The position numbers were made by a program, and so were the translations under genes. The notes under the pieces were generated by a model. The model made no database searches. It had not been told where the DNA came from and was given only the letters and a program-made list of their open reading frames with translations. This document shows, in pieces, positions 18,358 through 28,884 of a stretch of DNA of 47,830 nt; within the stretch, counting starts at the first letter, position 1; each line of letters begins with the position of its first letter. Origin of the DNA: Atopococcus tabaci (GTDB taxonomy: Bacteria > Bacillota > Bacilli > Lactobacillales > Carnobacteriaceae_A); assembly GCA_030535975.1 (NCBI GenBank), contig JAUNQW010000006.1:18261-66090 (forward strand), read 5' to 3'.

Positions 18358-18363
18358 AGTATA
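18358..18363 (-). promoter_or_regulatory. Extended -10 promoter of the pth-mfd operon
   Basis: TGTTATACT on the minus strand (TG, one base, TATACT) gives an extended -10, with a weak -35 (TGAAAA) 17 bases upstream. Transcription would start near 18351, about 78 bases before the pth ATG. A stem-loop (18313-18338) with four T after it lies in the leader. Confidence 0.55.
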
Positions 18364-18463
18364 ACATGCCCATTTAGCTTTTTTCAGATCAAACCTCCCA
18401 AGCTTAGAAAAGTCAGCAAGGAATCACTCCAGCTTTTGACTTAAGAATTTCAAAAGCTTGATA

Positions 18464-18543
18464 TAAAAAAGCATGCCTTTTCCAAAAAACATGGGACTCG
18501 AGAGCACTCAGCCCAGGAAGTTGTTTTTAGAAAGTCATGCTTT
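18464..18543 (-). terminator. Terminator after the prs tandem
   Basis: On the minus strand AAAGCATG (18543-18536) pairs with CATGCTTT (18475-18468). The inner flanks also pair largely, and TTTTTT follows. The long arm encloses a second GC-richer element. It lies 24 bases after the second prs stop and separates it from the pth promoter. Confidence 0.7.
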
Positions 18544-18566
18544 ATCTTAGTTTAAGCTAATGAAAA

Positions 18567-19565
18567 TTAATCTTCAAATCCTCTCATATATTCCTGCTTA
18601 AATAAAGGACCCGTCGTTTTACGTTCATGTACTCTTACAATCCCATCAGCCAGTAAATGAGAAATACTGATTTGTTCAATTTTTTCATTGACTTGATTTT
18701 CAGAAAGCTGAATGGAATCAGTCGACACCAGCTTTTTCAAAGAGGACTGCATAATCTTGTCTGAAGCATCACCTGAAAGCACCGGGTGAGTCACAAGGGC
18801 ATAGACTTCACTTGCTCCATTTTCCATCAAGACATCACTCACTTGAGCAATGGTGGATCCAGTATCTGTTAAATCATCTACGATAATGCACTGGCACTTG
18901 TCAACTTCTCCAATAGGATGCAAAGCCTTATTACCTTCTTCATCCTCTCGATCATCAATAATGGCTAAGGGCAAATCTAATATTTCTGCATACACTCGAC
19001 CAAAGTTAGCTGCCGAATGATTAGGCGCAACAACGACAGCTTGATTCTTATCTTCAAGATAATTCTTTTCGAAATAATTAGCCAATACGGGCTGAGCTGT
19101 AAAATGATCTGTGGGAATATCAAAGAAACCTTGGATTTGTGGTGAATGTAAGTCTACTGCTATTACATGATCCACACCACAGCGAGACATTAAGTTTGCT
19201 ACTAATTTAGCGGTAATGGGCTCGCGGGATTTAGCTTTACGGTCTTGGCGGGCATATCCATAATAAGGAATGACTAAATTAATGGAATTAGCACTTGCCC
19301 GTCTTAAAGCATCAGCCATGACAAATATCTCCATATAATAATCATTGATCTGGTGACTGGTCGACTGGACCAAGTAGATATCTTTTCCACGGATACTTTC
19401 CTCAATGTTAATCGCTATTTCTCCATCCGAAAAATTTTTAATAGCAACTTCTCCAAGAGGAAGATCCAAGTTACGAGCAATTTTTTCAGCCAGCGGGAGA
19501 TTAGAATTTAAAGAAAACAGGCGAATATTATCTTTTGTTTTTTCGAACGTTACTTTTTTCTCCAT
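18567..19565 (-). CDS. prs2: Ribose-phosphate pyrophosphokinase paralogue with altered catalytic loop (Prs2-like)
   Basis: Clearly homologous to PRPP synthetase over its 332 residues (FSDGEI near 46-50, [10 protein letters not shown] 101-110, REPITAK 114-120, PRPP loop VDDLTDTGST 229-238). The flexible catalytic loop that reads DKRR in active enzymes is DDRE (204-207) here, so the essential basic residues become acidic. The ribose-phosphate segment SPDHGG is APNHSA (180-185). Streptococcal Prs2 proteins share such loss, as far as I recall. It may be a regulatory subunit of, or partner for, the Prs encoded just upstream, or an enzyme with other activity. It starts 12 bases after the first prs stop and is surely co-transcribed. 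Confidence 0.85.
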   Translation of the reverse strand: MEKKVTFEKTKDNIRLFSLNSNLPLAEKIARNLDLPLGEVAIKNFSDGEIAINIEESIRGKDIYLVQSTSHQINDYYMEIFVMADALRRASANSINLVIPYYGYARQDRKAKSREPITAKLVANLMSRCGVDHVIAVDLHSPQIQGFFDIPTDHFTAQPVLANYFEKNYLEDKNQAVVVAPNHSAANFGRVYAEILDLPLAIIDDREDEEGNKALHPIGEVDKCQCIIVDDLTDTGSTIAQVSDVLMENGASEVYALVTHPVLSGDASDKIMQSSLKKLVSTDSIQLSENQVNEKIEQISISHLLADGIVRVHERKTTGPLFKQEYMRGFED

Positions 19566-19577
19566 AAAATCTCCTTC

Positions 19578-20555
19578 TTATTGTTTTCCTTCGTATTTAT
19601 CTTCGAATAACGGACTGACTGAAGCATTTTGGTGAATACGTGAAATAGCATCTCCTACCAAACCAGCTACTGATACTTGAACAATTTTATCAATGCGTTT
19701 CTCTTCAGGTAAATAAATAGAGTCAGTGATTACACATTCTTCAATAACTGATTCTTCTAAACGTTCAATCGCGGGTCCAGATAGAACTGCATGAGTCCCG
19801 GAAGCATAAACTTTTTCAGCTCCTAAATCCTTTAGAGCTGAAGCAGCTGCGGTGATCGTACCAGCTGTATCAATCATATCGTCGATTAAAATACAGGTCT
19901 TACCCTCTACATCACCTATAATATTCATCACTTCTGCCACATTTGCCTTTGGACGACGTTTATCTACGATAGCCAAAGGCGACTTGAGAAATTCTGCTAA
20001 TTTACGCGCACGTGTAACCCCGCCGTGATCCGGCGAAACAACGACAACATCTTTACCTTTAAGATCATTATCTAAAAAATAATTGGCTAATAAGGCAGCA
20101 CCCAGTAAATGATCCACTGGAATATCGAAGAATCCTTGGATTTGAGCAGCATGTAAGTCCAAAGTCAGCATACGATCCACACCAACATTTTCTAATAAGT
20201 TGGCCACGACTTTTGCAGTGATAGGTTCTCTTGAACGAGCTTTTCTATCTTGACGAGCATAGCCATAATAAGGCATAACAACGTTAATCGTTCCGGCACT
20301 CGCTCGTCTTAGAGCATCAACTAAAATTAATAACTCCATCAGGTGGTCATTGACAGGCGCTGAAGTCGATTGAATGATAAAAATCTCATCTCCACGGATA
20401 CTCTCTTCAATACTGACATGTAACTCTCCGTCACTAAACTTTTCAACTGTAAGCTTTCCTAATTCTACACCTAAATGCTCTGCAATTTTTTCAGCCAGGG
20501 GTTCATTTGATGATAGTGAGAATACTTTCATTTCTTGGTGTGTGTGCGCTTCCAT
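19578..20555 (-). CDS. prs: Ribose-phosphate pyrophosphokinase (PRPP synthetase)
   Basis: Makes PRPP from ribose 5-phosphate and ATP for purines, pyrimidines, histidine, tryptophan and NAD. All active-site motifs are intact: FSDGEL (40-44), [10 protein letters not shown] (96-105), SPDHGG (174-179), the catalytic loop DKRR (198-201) and the PRPP loop with [10 protein letters not shown]. The longest ORF begins at 20582. The ATG at 20555 is preferred since GGAGG lies five bases before it, giving 325 residues; the family is about 315-325. It follows glmU in the conserved glmU-prs order and precedes a divergent prs copy. Confidence 0.96.
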   Translation of the reverse strand: MEAHTHQEMKVFSLSSNEPLAEKIAEHLGVELGKLTVEKFSDGELHVSIEESIRGDEIFIIQSTSAPVNDHLMELLILVDALRRASAGTINVVMPYYGYARQDRKARSREPITAKVVANLLENVGVDRMLTLDLHAAQIQGFFDIPVDHLLGAALLANYFLDNDLKGKDVVVVSPDHGGVTRARKLAEFLKSPLAIVDKRRPKANVAEVMNIIGDVEGKTCILIDDMIDTAGTITAAASALKDLGAEKVYASGTHAVLSGPAIERLEESVIEECVITDSIYLPEEKRIDKIVQVSVAGLVGDAISRIHQNASVSPLFEDKYEGKQ

Positions 20556-20617
20556 GCTTGCCTCCATTTGATTTGATTTCATTTATTTTAGCCTTCTTTA
20601 TTCTTTAATTCAACTCT

Positions 20618-22003
20618 TTATTGACCTTTTTCCCACTTTTCACGTTGCCGGCTGACATACCCTTGAATATGAATTTCTTCCGCTCTCTCCAAAGCTAAGG
20701 CATCTTCAGGTACATCTTTTGTGATAGTAGATCCTGCTGCAATAAAAGTATTAGGTTCTAGTACAAGTGGCGAAATTAAATTAACATTACACCCTATGAA
20801 AGCATTGTCTCCAATCGTTGTCCGGTGTTTCTTATGGCCGTCATAGTTAACCACTATCGTCCCACAACCAAAATTCACCTTCTCTCCTACATCGGCATCT
20901 CCTATATAGGTAAGATGACCGGATTTCGTGCCTTTGCCGAGTAAGGAATTTTTCACTTCAACAAAATTACCAATATGTACTTGGTCTTTTAAGGTAGAGT
21001 TGGGACGAATATGAGCATTCGGGCCAATGGTGACTTCTGTTTCAAGTGTCGATTGATCAATCGTGGACGATTGAATGATGGATTGATTTCCAATCTGGCT
21101 GTCGATAATAACAGAATTAATACCAATCACACAGTCTTCACCTATAGCAGTAGATCCTTTTAAGTAAACATTAGGCTCAATCACTGTGTCCTTACCTATT
21201 TCCACGTCACTGTCAATATAAGTGCTTTGTGGGTTAATTAAAGTGACACCATTAGTCATATGCTTTTCATTAATACGTTCACGCATCAGCATTTCAGCTT
21301 GAGATAAGGCTTTGCGGTCATTAACACCCAACGCTTCACTCACATCATCAATAGAATAAGCTTCGACTCTTTCTTTTTCTTCTTTCAATATTTCAATAAC
21401 ATCAGGTAAATAATATTCTCCCTGCGCATTATTATTTTCTACTTTATTTAACGAATTAAATAATGCCTCATTATCAAAGAAGTAAGTACCAGTATTGATT
21501 TCACGGATTAAGCGTTCTTCATCCGTGGCGTCTTTTTCTTCTATGATACGGTCTAAAGATCCGTCTTCATCCCGAATCACTCGGCCATAACCAAAAGAGT
21601 TCTCCACATGGGCACTTAAAACTGTGACTTTAGCTTGGTGCTTTTCGTGATATCCAAATGCCGCGTTCAAAGACTCAGCAGTCAGCAAAGGGGTATCACC
21701 TGAAACAACTACTGTCGTCCCTTCTTCCCCCATAAGAAGACTCCGGGCCTGCTGTACCGCATGGGCGGTACCCAGCTGCTCTTCCTGTAAGGCATAATCC
21801 ACACGTTGACCCAAGTAGTCTTTCACTTTTTCTGCACCATGACCGACGATGGTCACGATTTTATCCAAAGACATCTCCTCTAATTGCTCTGCTACATGAC
21901 CTACCATAGGTTTCCCTGCAACAGGATGCAATACTTTGTATAACTTTGACTTCATGCGAGAACCTTGCCCCGCCGCCAATATTACTGCATATCTTTTTGC
22001 CAT
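20618..22003 (-). CDS. glmU: Bifunctional UDP-GlcNAc pyrophosphorylase / glucosamine-1-phosphate N-acetyltransferase
   Basis: Makes UDP-N-acetylglucosamine, the precursor of peptidoglycan and teichoic acid linkage units. The N-terminal uridyltransferase domain has LAAGQGSRMKS..YK near residues 9-22; the C-terminal half from about residue 255 is a left-handed beta-helix of hexapeptide repeats carrying the acetyltransferase. The ATG at 22003 (461 residues) is preferred over the GTG at 22009, because AGGAT stands seven to nine bases before the ATG and the protein then begins MAKRYAVILAAG. Its promoter is probably at 22047-22052. Confidence 0.96.
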   Translation of the reverse strand: MAKRYAVILAAGQGSRMKSKLYKVLHPVAGKPMVGHVAEQLEEMSLDKIVTIVGHGAEKVKDYLGQRVDYALQEEQLGTAHAVQQARSLLMGEEGTTVVVSGDTPLLTAESLNAAFGYHEKHQAKVTVLSAHVENSFGYGRVIRDEDGSLDRIIEEKDATDEERLIREINTGTYFFDNEALFNSLNKVENNNAQGEYYLPDVIEILKEEKERVEAYSIDDVSEALGVNDRKALSQAEMLMRERINEKHMTNGVTLINPQSTYIDSDVEIGKDTVIEPNVYLKGSTAIGEDCVIGINSVIIDSQIGNQSIIQSSTIDQSTLETEVTIGPNAHIRPNSTLKDQVHIGNFVEVKNSLLGKGTKSGHLTYIGDADVGEKVNFGCGTIVVNYDGHKKHRTTIGDNAFIGCNVNLISPLVLEPNTFIAAGSTITKDVPEDALALERAEEIHIQGYVSRQREKWEKGQ

Positions 22004-22046
22004 GATCACTCATCCTTCTCTGTATTATCCTTAATCATTCTAACGA

Positions 22047-22052
22047 ATTATA
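22047..22052 (-). promoter_or_regulatory. -10 element of the glmU-prs-prs2 promoter
   Basis: TATAAT on the minus strand 44 bases upstream of the glmU ATG. No good -35 is present at 17 bases. No other promoter candidate lies in the gap after the znuB-type terminator. Confidence 0.5.
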
Positions 22053-22111
22053 CGCAAGATATCAATTATCCCTTAAAGGAATTTAGATTCCCTTCTTTAC
22101 GCTGGATATCA

Positions 22112-22154
22112 TATTTTAAAAAATAAAAAGATTGCTCTCATTCGAGCAATCTTT
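22112..22154 (-). terminator. Terminator after the metal ABC transporter genes
   Basis: On the minus strand AAAGATTGCTC (22154-22144) pairs with GAGCAATCTTT (22137-22127) across a six-base loop, followed by a T-rich tract. It begins four bases past the permease stop codon. Confidence 0.92.
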
Positions 22155-22157
22155 CCT

Positions 22158-22964
22158 CTATATCTTCGCTTTTATTTTTTGGATAATAAGGGATAAGGAA
22201 AAAATAAGGATATAAATCATCACAATAGTAGCTCCCGGCGGTGTATCATAATAATAGGAGGCAGTTAATCCTGAAAACATACCTATTAAAGCGATACTGA
22301 TGCCTAAAAGTATCACTTTCGTGAATCCGGTCACTAAACGCATAGCGATGGCTGCAGGGAATATCAAAATAGCAGAGACCAATAAAACCCCCACCGTAGG
22401 CATCATCAGGGCAATCGCAAGCCCGGTTAAGACCATAAAGACTTGAGACATCAAACGAGTAGGCAGACCTTGAACAAAAGCAGTCTCCTCATCAAAGGTT
22501 AAAACATACATCGGTTTTTTAAAAATAGTATATAAAGCGATAATAATAACAGTTAAAACAAGCAAGAAAAGCAGTTGTTGATTAGAAACTGTCACGATGG
22601 AACCAAACAGAAATTGATTGACCGTAGCTGAAGCGCTCTGGTTGATGCTTAGCAAGATAAAGGAAAGCGCCATACCGCCCGACATGACAAATGCCATCGA
22701 TAATTCCGAATAACTTTTATAAATATAGCGTAAATAATCAAGCACAAGGGCCATAATTGCGATGAAGACCATAGTGGTCAAAGTAGGATTAAGACCTAAT
22801 ATTAAGCCCAGAGCGACCCCGGACAAAGAAACATGAGAGAGAGTATCAGCAACTAATGATTGACGTCTTAAGATTAAATACAAACCTAAAACAGGAGCAA
22901 TAATTGAAATTAAACCTGCAGCTAAAAAAGCTTTAATCATGAAATCATAGTGAAACATCTCCAT
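22158..22964 (-). CDS. adcB: Metal (zinc/manganese) ABC transporter permease
   Basis: A 268-residue membrane protein with about eight hydrophobic helices, of the ABC-3 permease family (ZnuB/AdcB/MtsC). Conserved features include SLVADTLSHVSLSG near residues 34-47, the cytoplasmic loop that contacts the ATPase, and ALLVSALLIFPAA-like residues near 190-205. Zinc is suggested by the AdcC-like ATPase partner, but manganese cannot be excluded. It overlaps the ATPase gene by 28 bases and is the last gene of this short operon. No binding-protein gene or Fur/AdcR-type repressor gene is adjacent. Confidence 0.9.
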   Translation of the reverse strand: MEMFHYDFMIKAFLAAGLISIIAPVLGLYLILRRQSLVADTLSHVSLSGVALGLILGLNPTLTTMVFIAIMALVLDYLRYIYKSYSELSMAFVMSGGMALSFILLSINQSASATVNQFLFGSIVTVSNQQLLFLLVLTVIIIALYTIFKKPMYVLTFDEETAFVQGLPTRLMSQVFMVLTGLAIALMMPTVGVLLVSAILIFPAAIAMRLVTGFTKVILLGISIALIGMFSGLTASYYYDTPPGATIVMIYILIFSLSLIIQKIKAKI

Positions 22965-23617
22965 TGGGTCCCCGCCTTTCTCACTAATTTCAGATGACGA
23001 TCTGCCACCATCTGCAACTCATCTTGTTCATGAGTGACCATTAAAACGGACTTATTACTCAACGAGGTCTCTTTTTTTAAAAAGTCATATAAAATATGCC
23101 GAGATTCATGGTCCATCCCTGTAGTCGGTTCATCTAAGATATAAAGATCAGGGTCCATGGCCAAAACTCTAGCAATAGACAGCCTTTGTTTTTGACCTCC
23201 TGACAGTTCTCCAATAGCAGTGTCTCTATACTCAGTCATCCCCACTAAATTTAAAGCCCAATCTACTTTTCCACGATCCTCATCATCCACAGGTTTAAAC
23301 CATTTTCCTCTGGGATAAGTTCCAGATTGAGTTAGTTCAGAGACTGTTGACGGAAAACCTGCATTAAATTGGGAAACAATTTGAGGAATATAACCTATTA
23401 ACAAGGAGCTGCCTTCTTTTGTTTTTTTTGCCAGCCTGACTGTTCCTTGATTTGGTTCTAATATGCCCAATATATTTCTAATGAGTGTGGATTTCGCTGC
23501 GCCGTTCTCACCGGTCAGCATCACAAATTCTCCAGCGTCCACAATCATGTTCACATCATCTAATACGGGTTCCCTGTCATATTTAAAAGTTAAACCTTCA
23601 ACTTCAATATACGGCAT
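22937..23617 (-). CDS. adcC: Metal ABC transporter ATP-binding protein
   Basis: A 226-residue ABC ATPase. Its Walker A GENGAAKST (residues 36-44) has the double alanine seen in AdcC-type zinc transporters. The signature LSGGQKQR is near residue 139, Walker B LYILDEPT near 161 and the switch histidine in MVTHE near 195. The C-terminus is short and ends soon after the fold, unlike ZnuC forms with a histidine-rich tail. It begins with ATG after GAAGTGGAAGT and precedes the permease with a 28-base overlap. A zinc-responsive operator was looked for but none is convincing. Confidence 0.9.
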   Translation of the reverse strand: MPYIEVEGLTFKYDREPVLDDVNMIVDAGEFVMLTGENGAAKSTLIRNILGILEPNQGTVRLAKKTKEGSSLLIGYIPQIVSQFNAGFPSTVSELTQSGTYPRGKWFKPVDDEDRGKVDWALNLVGMTEYRDTAIGELSGGQKQRLSIARVLAMDPDLYILDEPTTGMDHESRHILYDFLKKETSLSNKSVLMVTHEQDELQMVADRHLKLVRKAGTQWRCFTMIS

Positions 23618-23705
23618 ACTTCCACTTCTTTCTTCTTTTTATTTCTTCTAAATCGTAACCGTTCTTATTAACTCCCGTATTGTAGCTTTATTTCTATATA
23701 AAAGC

Positions 23706-23777
23706 AATAAAAAAAGCATATAAGTTAACATATCAAAGGAAAAACCACATTCTTTTGATATATCACCTATATGCTTT
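23706..23777 (-). terminator. Terminator after veg
   Basis: On the minus strand AAAGCATATA..TGATATATCAAA pairs with TTTGATATGTTA..TATATGCTTT across a T-rich loop, followed by TTTTTTT. The stem is long but AT-rich. It starts 11 bases after the veg stop. Confidence 0.85.
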
Positions 23778-23788
23778 GCAGGGTAGCT

Positions 23789-24049
23789 CTATACTTCACT
23801 GCCTGTTTCAACAGGTGTGAGAAATTCGATCTCAATGGAGTCCGTTAAAATATCTATATAGCTATATGACACACAGTCAAACTGTTCTTTTGCATCCTTT
23901 AAAGCGACTACAAAGACCGCTGGATAGCTTTGTGTAATTACTCCTTCTCGCTTTTTCGTCTTTTTACGACCAACATTCGCAGTAACAATCACTTTGCGCC
24001 CCAAATTTTCTTGTATCGAGTACTTAATATCATCCAACTTATTCGCCAT
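23789..24049 (-). CDS. veg: Veg protein (DUF1021)
   Basis: A short basic protein of 86 residues from the chosen start. It begins MANKLDDIKYSIQENLG and contains VGRKKTKKREG near residues 27-37, typical of Veg, a highly expressed protein that influences biofilm formation in B. subtilis through the SinR system (known there, not assumed here). The longest ORF extends to 24130, but the ATG at 24049 has AGGGGTGAT before it and is the family start; the extra 27 codons also run across the promoter. It lies after ksgA with its own strong promoter and terminator, so it is a single-gene unit. Confidence 0.94.
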   Translation of the reverse strand: MANKLDDIKYSIQENLGRKVIVTANVGRKKTKKREGVITQSYPAVFVVALKDAKEQFDCVSYSYIDILTDSIEIEFLTPVETGSEV

Positions 24050-24073
24050 TACATCACCCCTATCACACTCGTA

Positions 24074-24102
24074 ATCATAGCATGATTTTTGGTAATTAAC
24101 AA
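24074..24102 (-). promoter_or_regulatory. Promoter of veg
   Basis: TTGTTA (24102-24097) and TATGAT (24079-24074) on the minus strand with a 17-base spacer, plus a TGC just before the -10 (extended -10). Transcription would begin near 24067, giving a leader of about 18 nt. Strong promoters of veg are well known in B. subtilis. Confidence 0.8.
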
Positions 24103-24136
24103 GGATACCATCATAATTAATTTTATGCAAGTACTT

Positions 24137-25051
24137 TTAACTCTTTTTGGGCTCAAAATCTGTAATTGCCACATCGAGGGCTTTCAGCTCCTCTGCTAAG
24201 CGAGAAAAATCACTAATAGACAGAGCTTCCCCCCTCACTTTCGGATCTAATCCTGAGCTTTCTATCGCCAGGCCAATTTTTTCTTTAGTTGCTTCTTCCT
24301 TACCTAAGCCTACAATCAGATTATTGCGTAACGTTTTTCTTCTTTGAACAAATCCTTGGCGGACCAGTCGAAAGAAAAAGTCTTCATCTTTCACTTCGAC
24401 AGGTTTCTTTTTATATTTACTCATGTGGATGATAGCTGAATCGACATTGGGAGCGGGATTAAAAACAGTCGGCGGTACTATCGCAGCAATTTCGACTTGC
24501 ATATAATATTGAACAGCGATAGACAGAGATCCATATGCCTTAGTGCCTGGCTTAGCTGATAAACGTTCAGCTACTTCTTTTTGAATCATGACCGTCATAC
24601 TCTCCAAATCCAAGTCAGACTCTAAAAAATGCATTAAAATAGGAGTAGTGATGTAGTAAGGCAGATTAGCAGTTAAAACTAAAGGAAGATCAGCATCAAA
24701 ATAGTCATCCACATACTTTCTTAAATCCACCGACAAAGCATCTGCATGAACTATTTTGAGGTTATCATAGTGACCCAGTTCATTTTCCAAGACTGGAATA
24801 AAGCGATCGTCAATCTCAAAAGAAAGCACCTGGTGGGCTGCTTCAGCCAGACTTTCGGTTAAGGCACCGATACCCGGACCCACTTCAATTACATTAGTCT
24901 GTTGATCAATTTGAGCAATCTTGACAATATTGTCCATAATATTCGGATCGATAATAAAATTCTGCCCTAAACTTTTTTTAGCTGATAAGTTATATTTTTT
25001 TAAGATTTGACTCGTTCGAGAGGGTGTCGCGATTGCTTTGTTATTAGTCAT
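24137..25051 (-). CDS. rsmA: 16S rRNA dimethyladenosine transferase
   Basis: KsgA/RsmA dimethylates A1518 and A1519 of 16S rRNA with SAM during small-subunit maturation. The 304-residue protein has KKSLGQNFIID at 25-35, the SAM loop EVGPGIGALT at 56-65 and the catalytic motif NLPY (129-132). Its start overlaps the rnmV stop region by eight bases. The last gene of metG-tatD-rnmV-ksgA, followed by veg on its own promoter. No deviation was noticed. Confidence 0.96.
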   Translation of the reverse strand: MTNNKAIATPSRTSQILKKYNLSAKKSLGQNFIIDPNIMDNIVKIAQIDQQTNVIEVGPGIGALTESLAEAAHQVLSFEIDDRFIPVLENELGHYDNLKIVHADALSVDLRKYVDDYFDADLPLVLTANLPYYITTPILMHFLESDLDLESMTVMIQKEVAERLSAKPGTKAYGSLSIAVQYYMQVEIAAIVPPTVFNPAPNVDSAIIHMSKYKKKPVEVKDEDFFFRLVRQGFVQRRKTLRNNLIVGLGKEEATKEKIGLAIESSGLDPKVRGEALSISDFSRLAEELKALDVAITDFEPKKS

Positions 25052-25616
25052 TGTTTATTCCTTTACTTATTTTTTCCAGAGCATTAATAACATCTGTCTG
25101 AGTGATAGAAAACATATCCAGACGTTTTTTTAATTGTTTACCGTTAGTATAGCCAATATTCAAATGATCTCCCAATAGCTGACGCCTTAATTTAGCTCCA
25201 GGACCATTAACCAGTCCTTGTTGATTGAGGAAGGCAAAAGTGATATCACTATCTATGCTGGAAACATCTATTGTACGGCAAGATGCTTTGTTCAGAGCTT
25301 CCAAAATAGACTCATGAGAGGCATGTTCTACGCCCAAACTGTCTGCTCCAGCAGATTTTGCCTCTTTTTGGCTGATAAAAGCATGCTTAACATCAGGTAT
25401 TCTTTGGGTAATTATTTTACGAATTTTTTCGCCGGGAAAATCTGGATCTGTAAAGACGATCACTCCTCTGAGTTGATGAGCTTTTGCAATGATATCCAAG
25501 GTCTCATCGTCAATAGCAGAGCCATTGGTCTCAATAGTGTCTACGGGGATAATATTTTGTATATGCTGAGTGTCCGATTTACCTTCCACCACGATCACTT
25601 CACGAATTTTTTTCAC
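25044..25616 (-). CDS. rnmV: Ribonuclease M5
   Basis: A Toprim-domain endonuclease that matures the 5S rRNA precursor. In 190 residues it shows the Toprim glutamate in VVEGKSD (9-15) and the acidic pair in TDPDFPG (56-62), followed by GADSLGVEHA near 107. The C-terminal half is the RNase M5-specific domain. It lies 12 bases after tatD and overlaps ksgA by eight bases, the standard Firmicute order. An ORF of 134 codons on the opposite strand (25218-25622) is a shadow. Confidence 0.94.
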   Translation of the reverse strand: MKKIREVIVVEGKSDTQHIQNIIPVDTIETNGSAIDDETLDIIAKAHQLRGVIVFTDPDFPGEKIRKIITQRIPDVKHAFISQKEAKSAGADSLGVEHASHESILEALNKASCRTIDVSSIDSDITFAFLNQQGLVNGPGAKLRRQLLGDHLNIGYTNGKQLKKRLDMFSITQTDVINALEKISKGINND

Positions 25617-25628
25617 AAATAAACTCCT

Positions 25629-26393
25629 TTACAAATTAAATAAGCTTCTAGCATTCCGGCTCGTCAATTCAGCCATCTCTTCAAAAGATGTTCCCCGGAC
25701 TTCAGCCAGGCATTCCACAACATAGCGCACGTAAGCAGGCTCATTTCTTTTCCCTCTTTTAGGCACAGGGGCTAAGTATGGCGCATCTGTTTCTACTAAT
25801 AGGCGGTCCTTCGGTGTCATTCTGGCTGATTCTCTAACTTCTTCAGCATTCTTAAAAGTCATAATCCCATTATAGGAAAGGTGCATGCCTAAATCCAGAA
25901 ATTTTTCAGCCCATGAAGGGTCTAAATTAAAACTATGCATAATGCCGCCTATATCACGGACATCTTCTTCCTTAAGTATTTGATAAACATCCTCTGTAGA
26001 CTCTCTGTTATGGACGGTGATCGGGAGGTTGACAGACTTCGCTAAGCGAATCTGCTTACGGAATACATCTTTTTGAACCTCATGAGGAGCCGTATCCCAG
26101 TGGTAATCCAGACCCATTTCTCCAACCGCCACAACTTTCTCCTGTTGAAGCTTATCTTTTAGATACTCTTCAACTTCGTCAGTGTAGGAAGCTGCTTCTG
26201 TAGGATGCCAGCCAACAATGGCATAAACTCCTTCAAATAAACCCACCTGCTCTAAGGCCATTTCAATCGTCTCAAAATCAAACCCTACCACAGCCATTTG
26301 GTGCACACCCAGCTTTCGGGCATTCTCAACAATAACGCGGGCTTCTTCTTTTAATCCTTTTACATTTAAATGGGTATGCGTGTCAAAAATCAT
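25629..26393 (-). CDS. tatD: TatD-family metal-dependent hydrolase / deoxyribonuclease
   Basis: A TIM-barrel metallohydrolase of the TatD family, proposed to be a 3'-5' exonuclease. From the ATG at 26393 it has 254 residues and begins MIFDTHTHLN, with metal ligands H6 and H8. Also visible are GEMGLDYHW (the bridging glutamate), HNRES, MHSF and ETDAPYLAP. The longest ORF starts at 26450 within a terminator hairpin. The chosen ATG has AAGGAGAAG six bases before it. A terminator after metG (26413-26441) ends only 19 bases before this start, so expression relies on read-through from metG or an undetected promoter. Confidence 0.94.
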   Translation of the reverse strand: MIFDTHTHLNVKGLKEEARVIVENARKLGVHQMAVVGFDFETIEMALEQVGLFEGVYAIVGWHPTEAASYTDEVEEYLKDKLQQEKVVAVGEMGLDYHWDTAPHEVQKDVFRKQIRLAKSVNLPITVHNRESTEDVYQILKEEDVRDIGGIMHSFNLDPSWAEKFLDLGMHLSYNGIMTFKNAEEVRESARMTPKDRLLVETDAPYLAPVPKRGKRNEPAYVRYVVECLAEVRGTSFEEMAELTSRNARSLFNL

Positions 26394-26412
26394 ATTCTTC
26401 TCCTTTTCAATG

Positions 26413-26441
26413 AAAAAAGGCCCTACTGATGTAAGACCTTT
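26413..26441 (-). terminator. Terminator between metG and tatD
   Basis: On the minus strand AAAGGTCTTAC pairs with GTAGGGCCTTT (two G-T wobbles) over an ATCA tip, followed by TTT and a T-rich stretch. It lies 9 bases past the metG stop and 19 bases before the tatD ATG. Confidence 0.78.
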
Positions 26442-26450
26442 CACTTCCAT

Positions 26451-28460
<2,010 letters not shown>

Positions 28461-28499
28461 CTAGTAAAATTAGATTGTTTTCTAATTTTCTACTTCACT

Positions 28500-28505
28500 A
28501 TTATA
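28500..28505 (-). promoter_or_regulatory. Extended -10 promoter of metG
   Basis: TGTTATAAT on the minus strand, 55 bases upstream of the metG ATG (TG, one base, TATAAT). The -35 is not recognisable. Transcription would start near 28493. Confidence 0.6.
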
Positions 28506-28649
28506 ACATGTTTGTCTTTCCTTGTGTATATGCTTCAAATAACTCAATCATTATTACTATTTTCTCATTTTTATTTACATTAAGTTAAAATAATTATAAA
28601 TCATCTGACTTTTTAGCTGATTTTTTTTATTTCACCTATTATTTTATGC

Positions 28650-28655
28650 TATAAT
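28650..28655 (+). promoter_or_regulatory. Extended -10 promoter of the DUF7309-like gene
   Basis: TGCTATAAT on the plus strand (TG, one base, TATAAT) with no clear -35. It would give a 5' leader of about 220 bases before the GTG at 28885. Confidence 0.5.
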
Positions 28656-28884
28656 TAAAATAAATTAAAAATTGATCAACACCATTCAAGTTTGTACTCA
28701 TAAGTTTTAATCTTAGAAATAGATTTAATGAGCACGCCCCCACGAATCTGCTGCTCAGAAAATACAATCTGTTGGATACTCTCAACTTAATTCACTCTCA
28801 AAAAGGTGAAATTCGCCCTTTAGAATGCCGTTAACCAGAAACACACAGCGCAATTAGTCAGTTCTTTATATTAAGGAGGCTTAT

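Noticed and set aside
23618-23788. A possible AdcR or Zur operator upstream of the metal ABC genes
   Set aside because: The partial match (TTAAT..GGTTA) departs from both known consensus sequences in spacing and symmetry.
25218-25622. A 134-codon open frame on the plus strand
   Set aside because: It is entirely opposite rnmV, which has full Toprim motifs, and has no convincing ribosome site.
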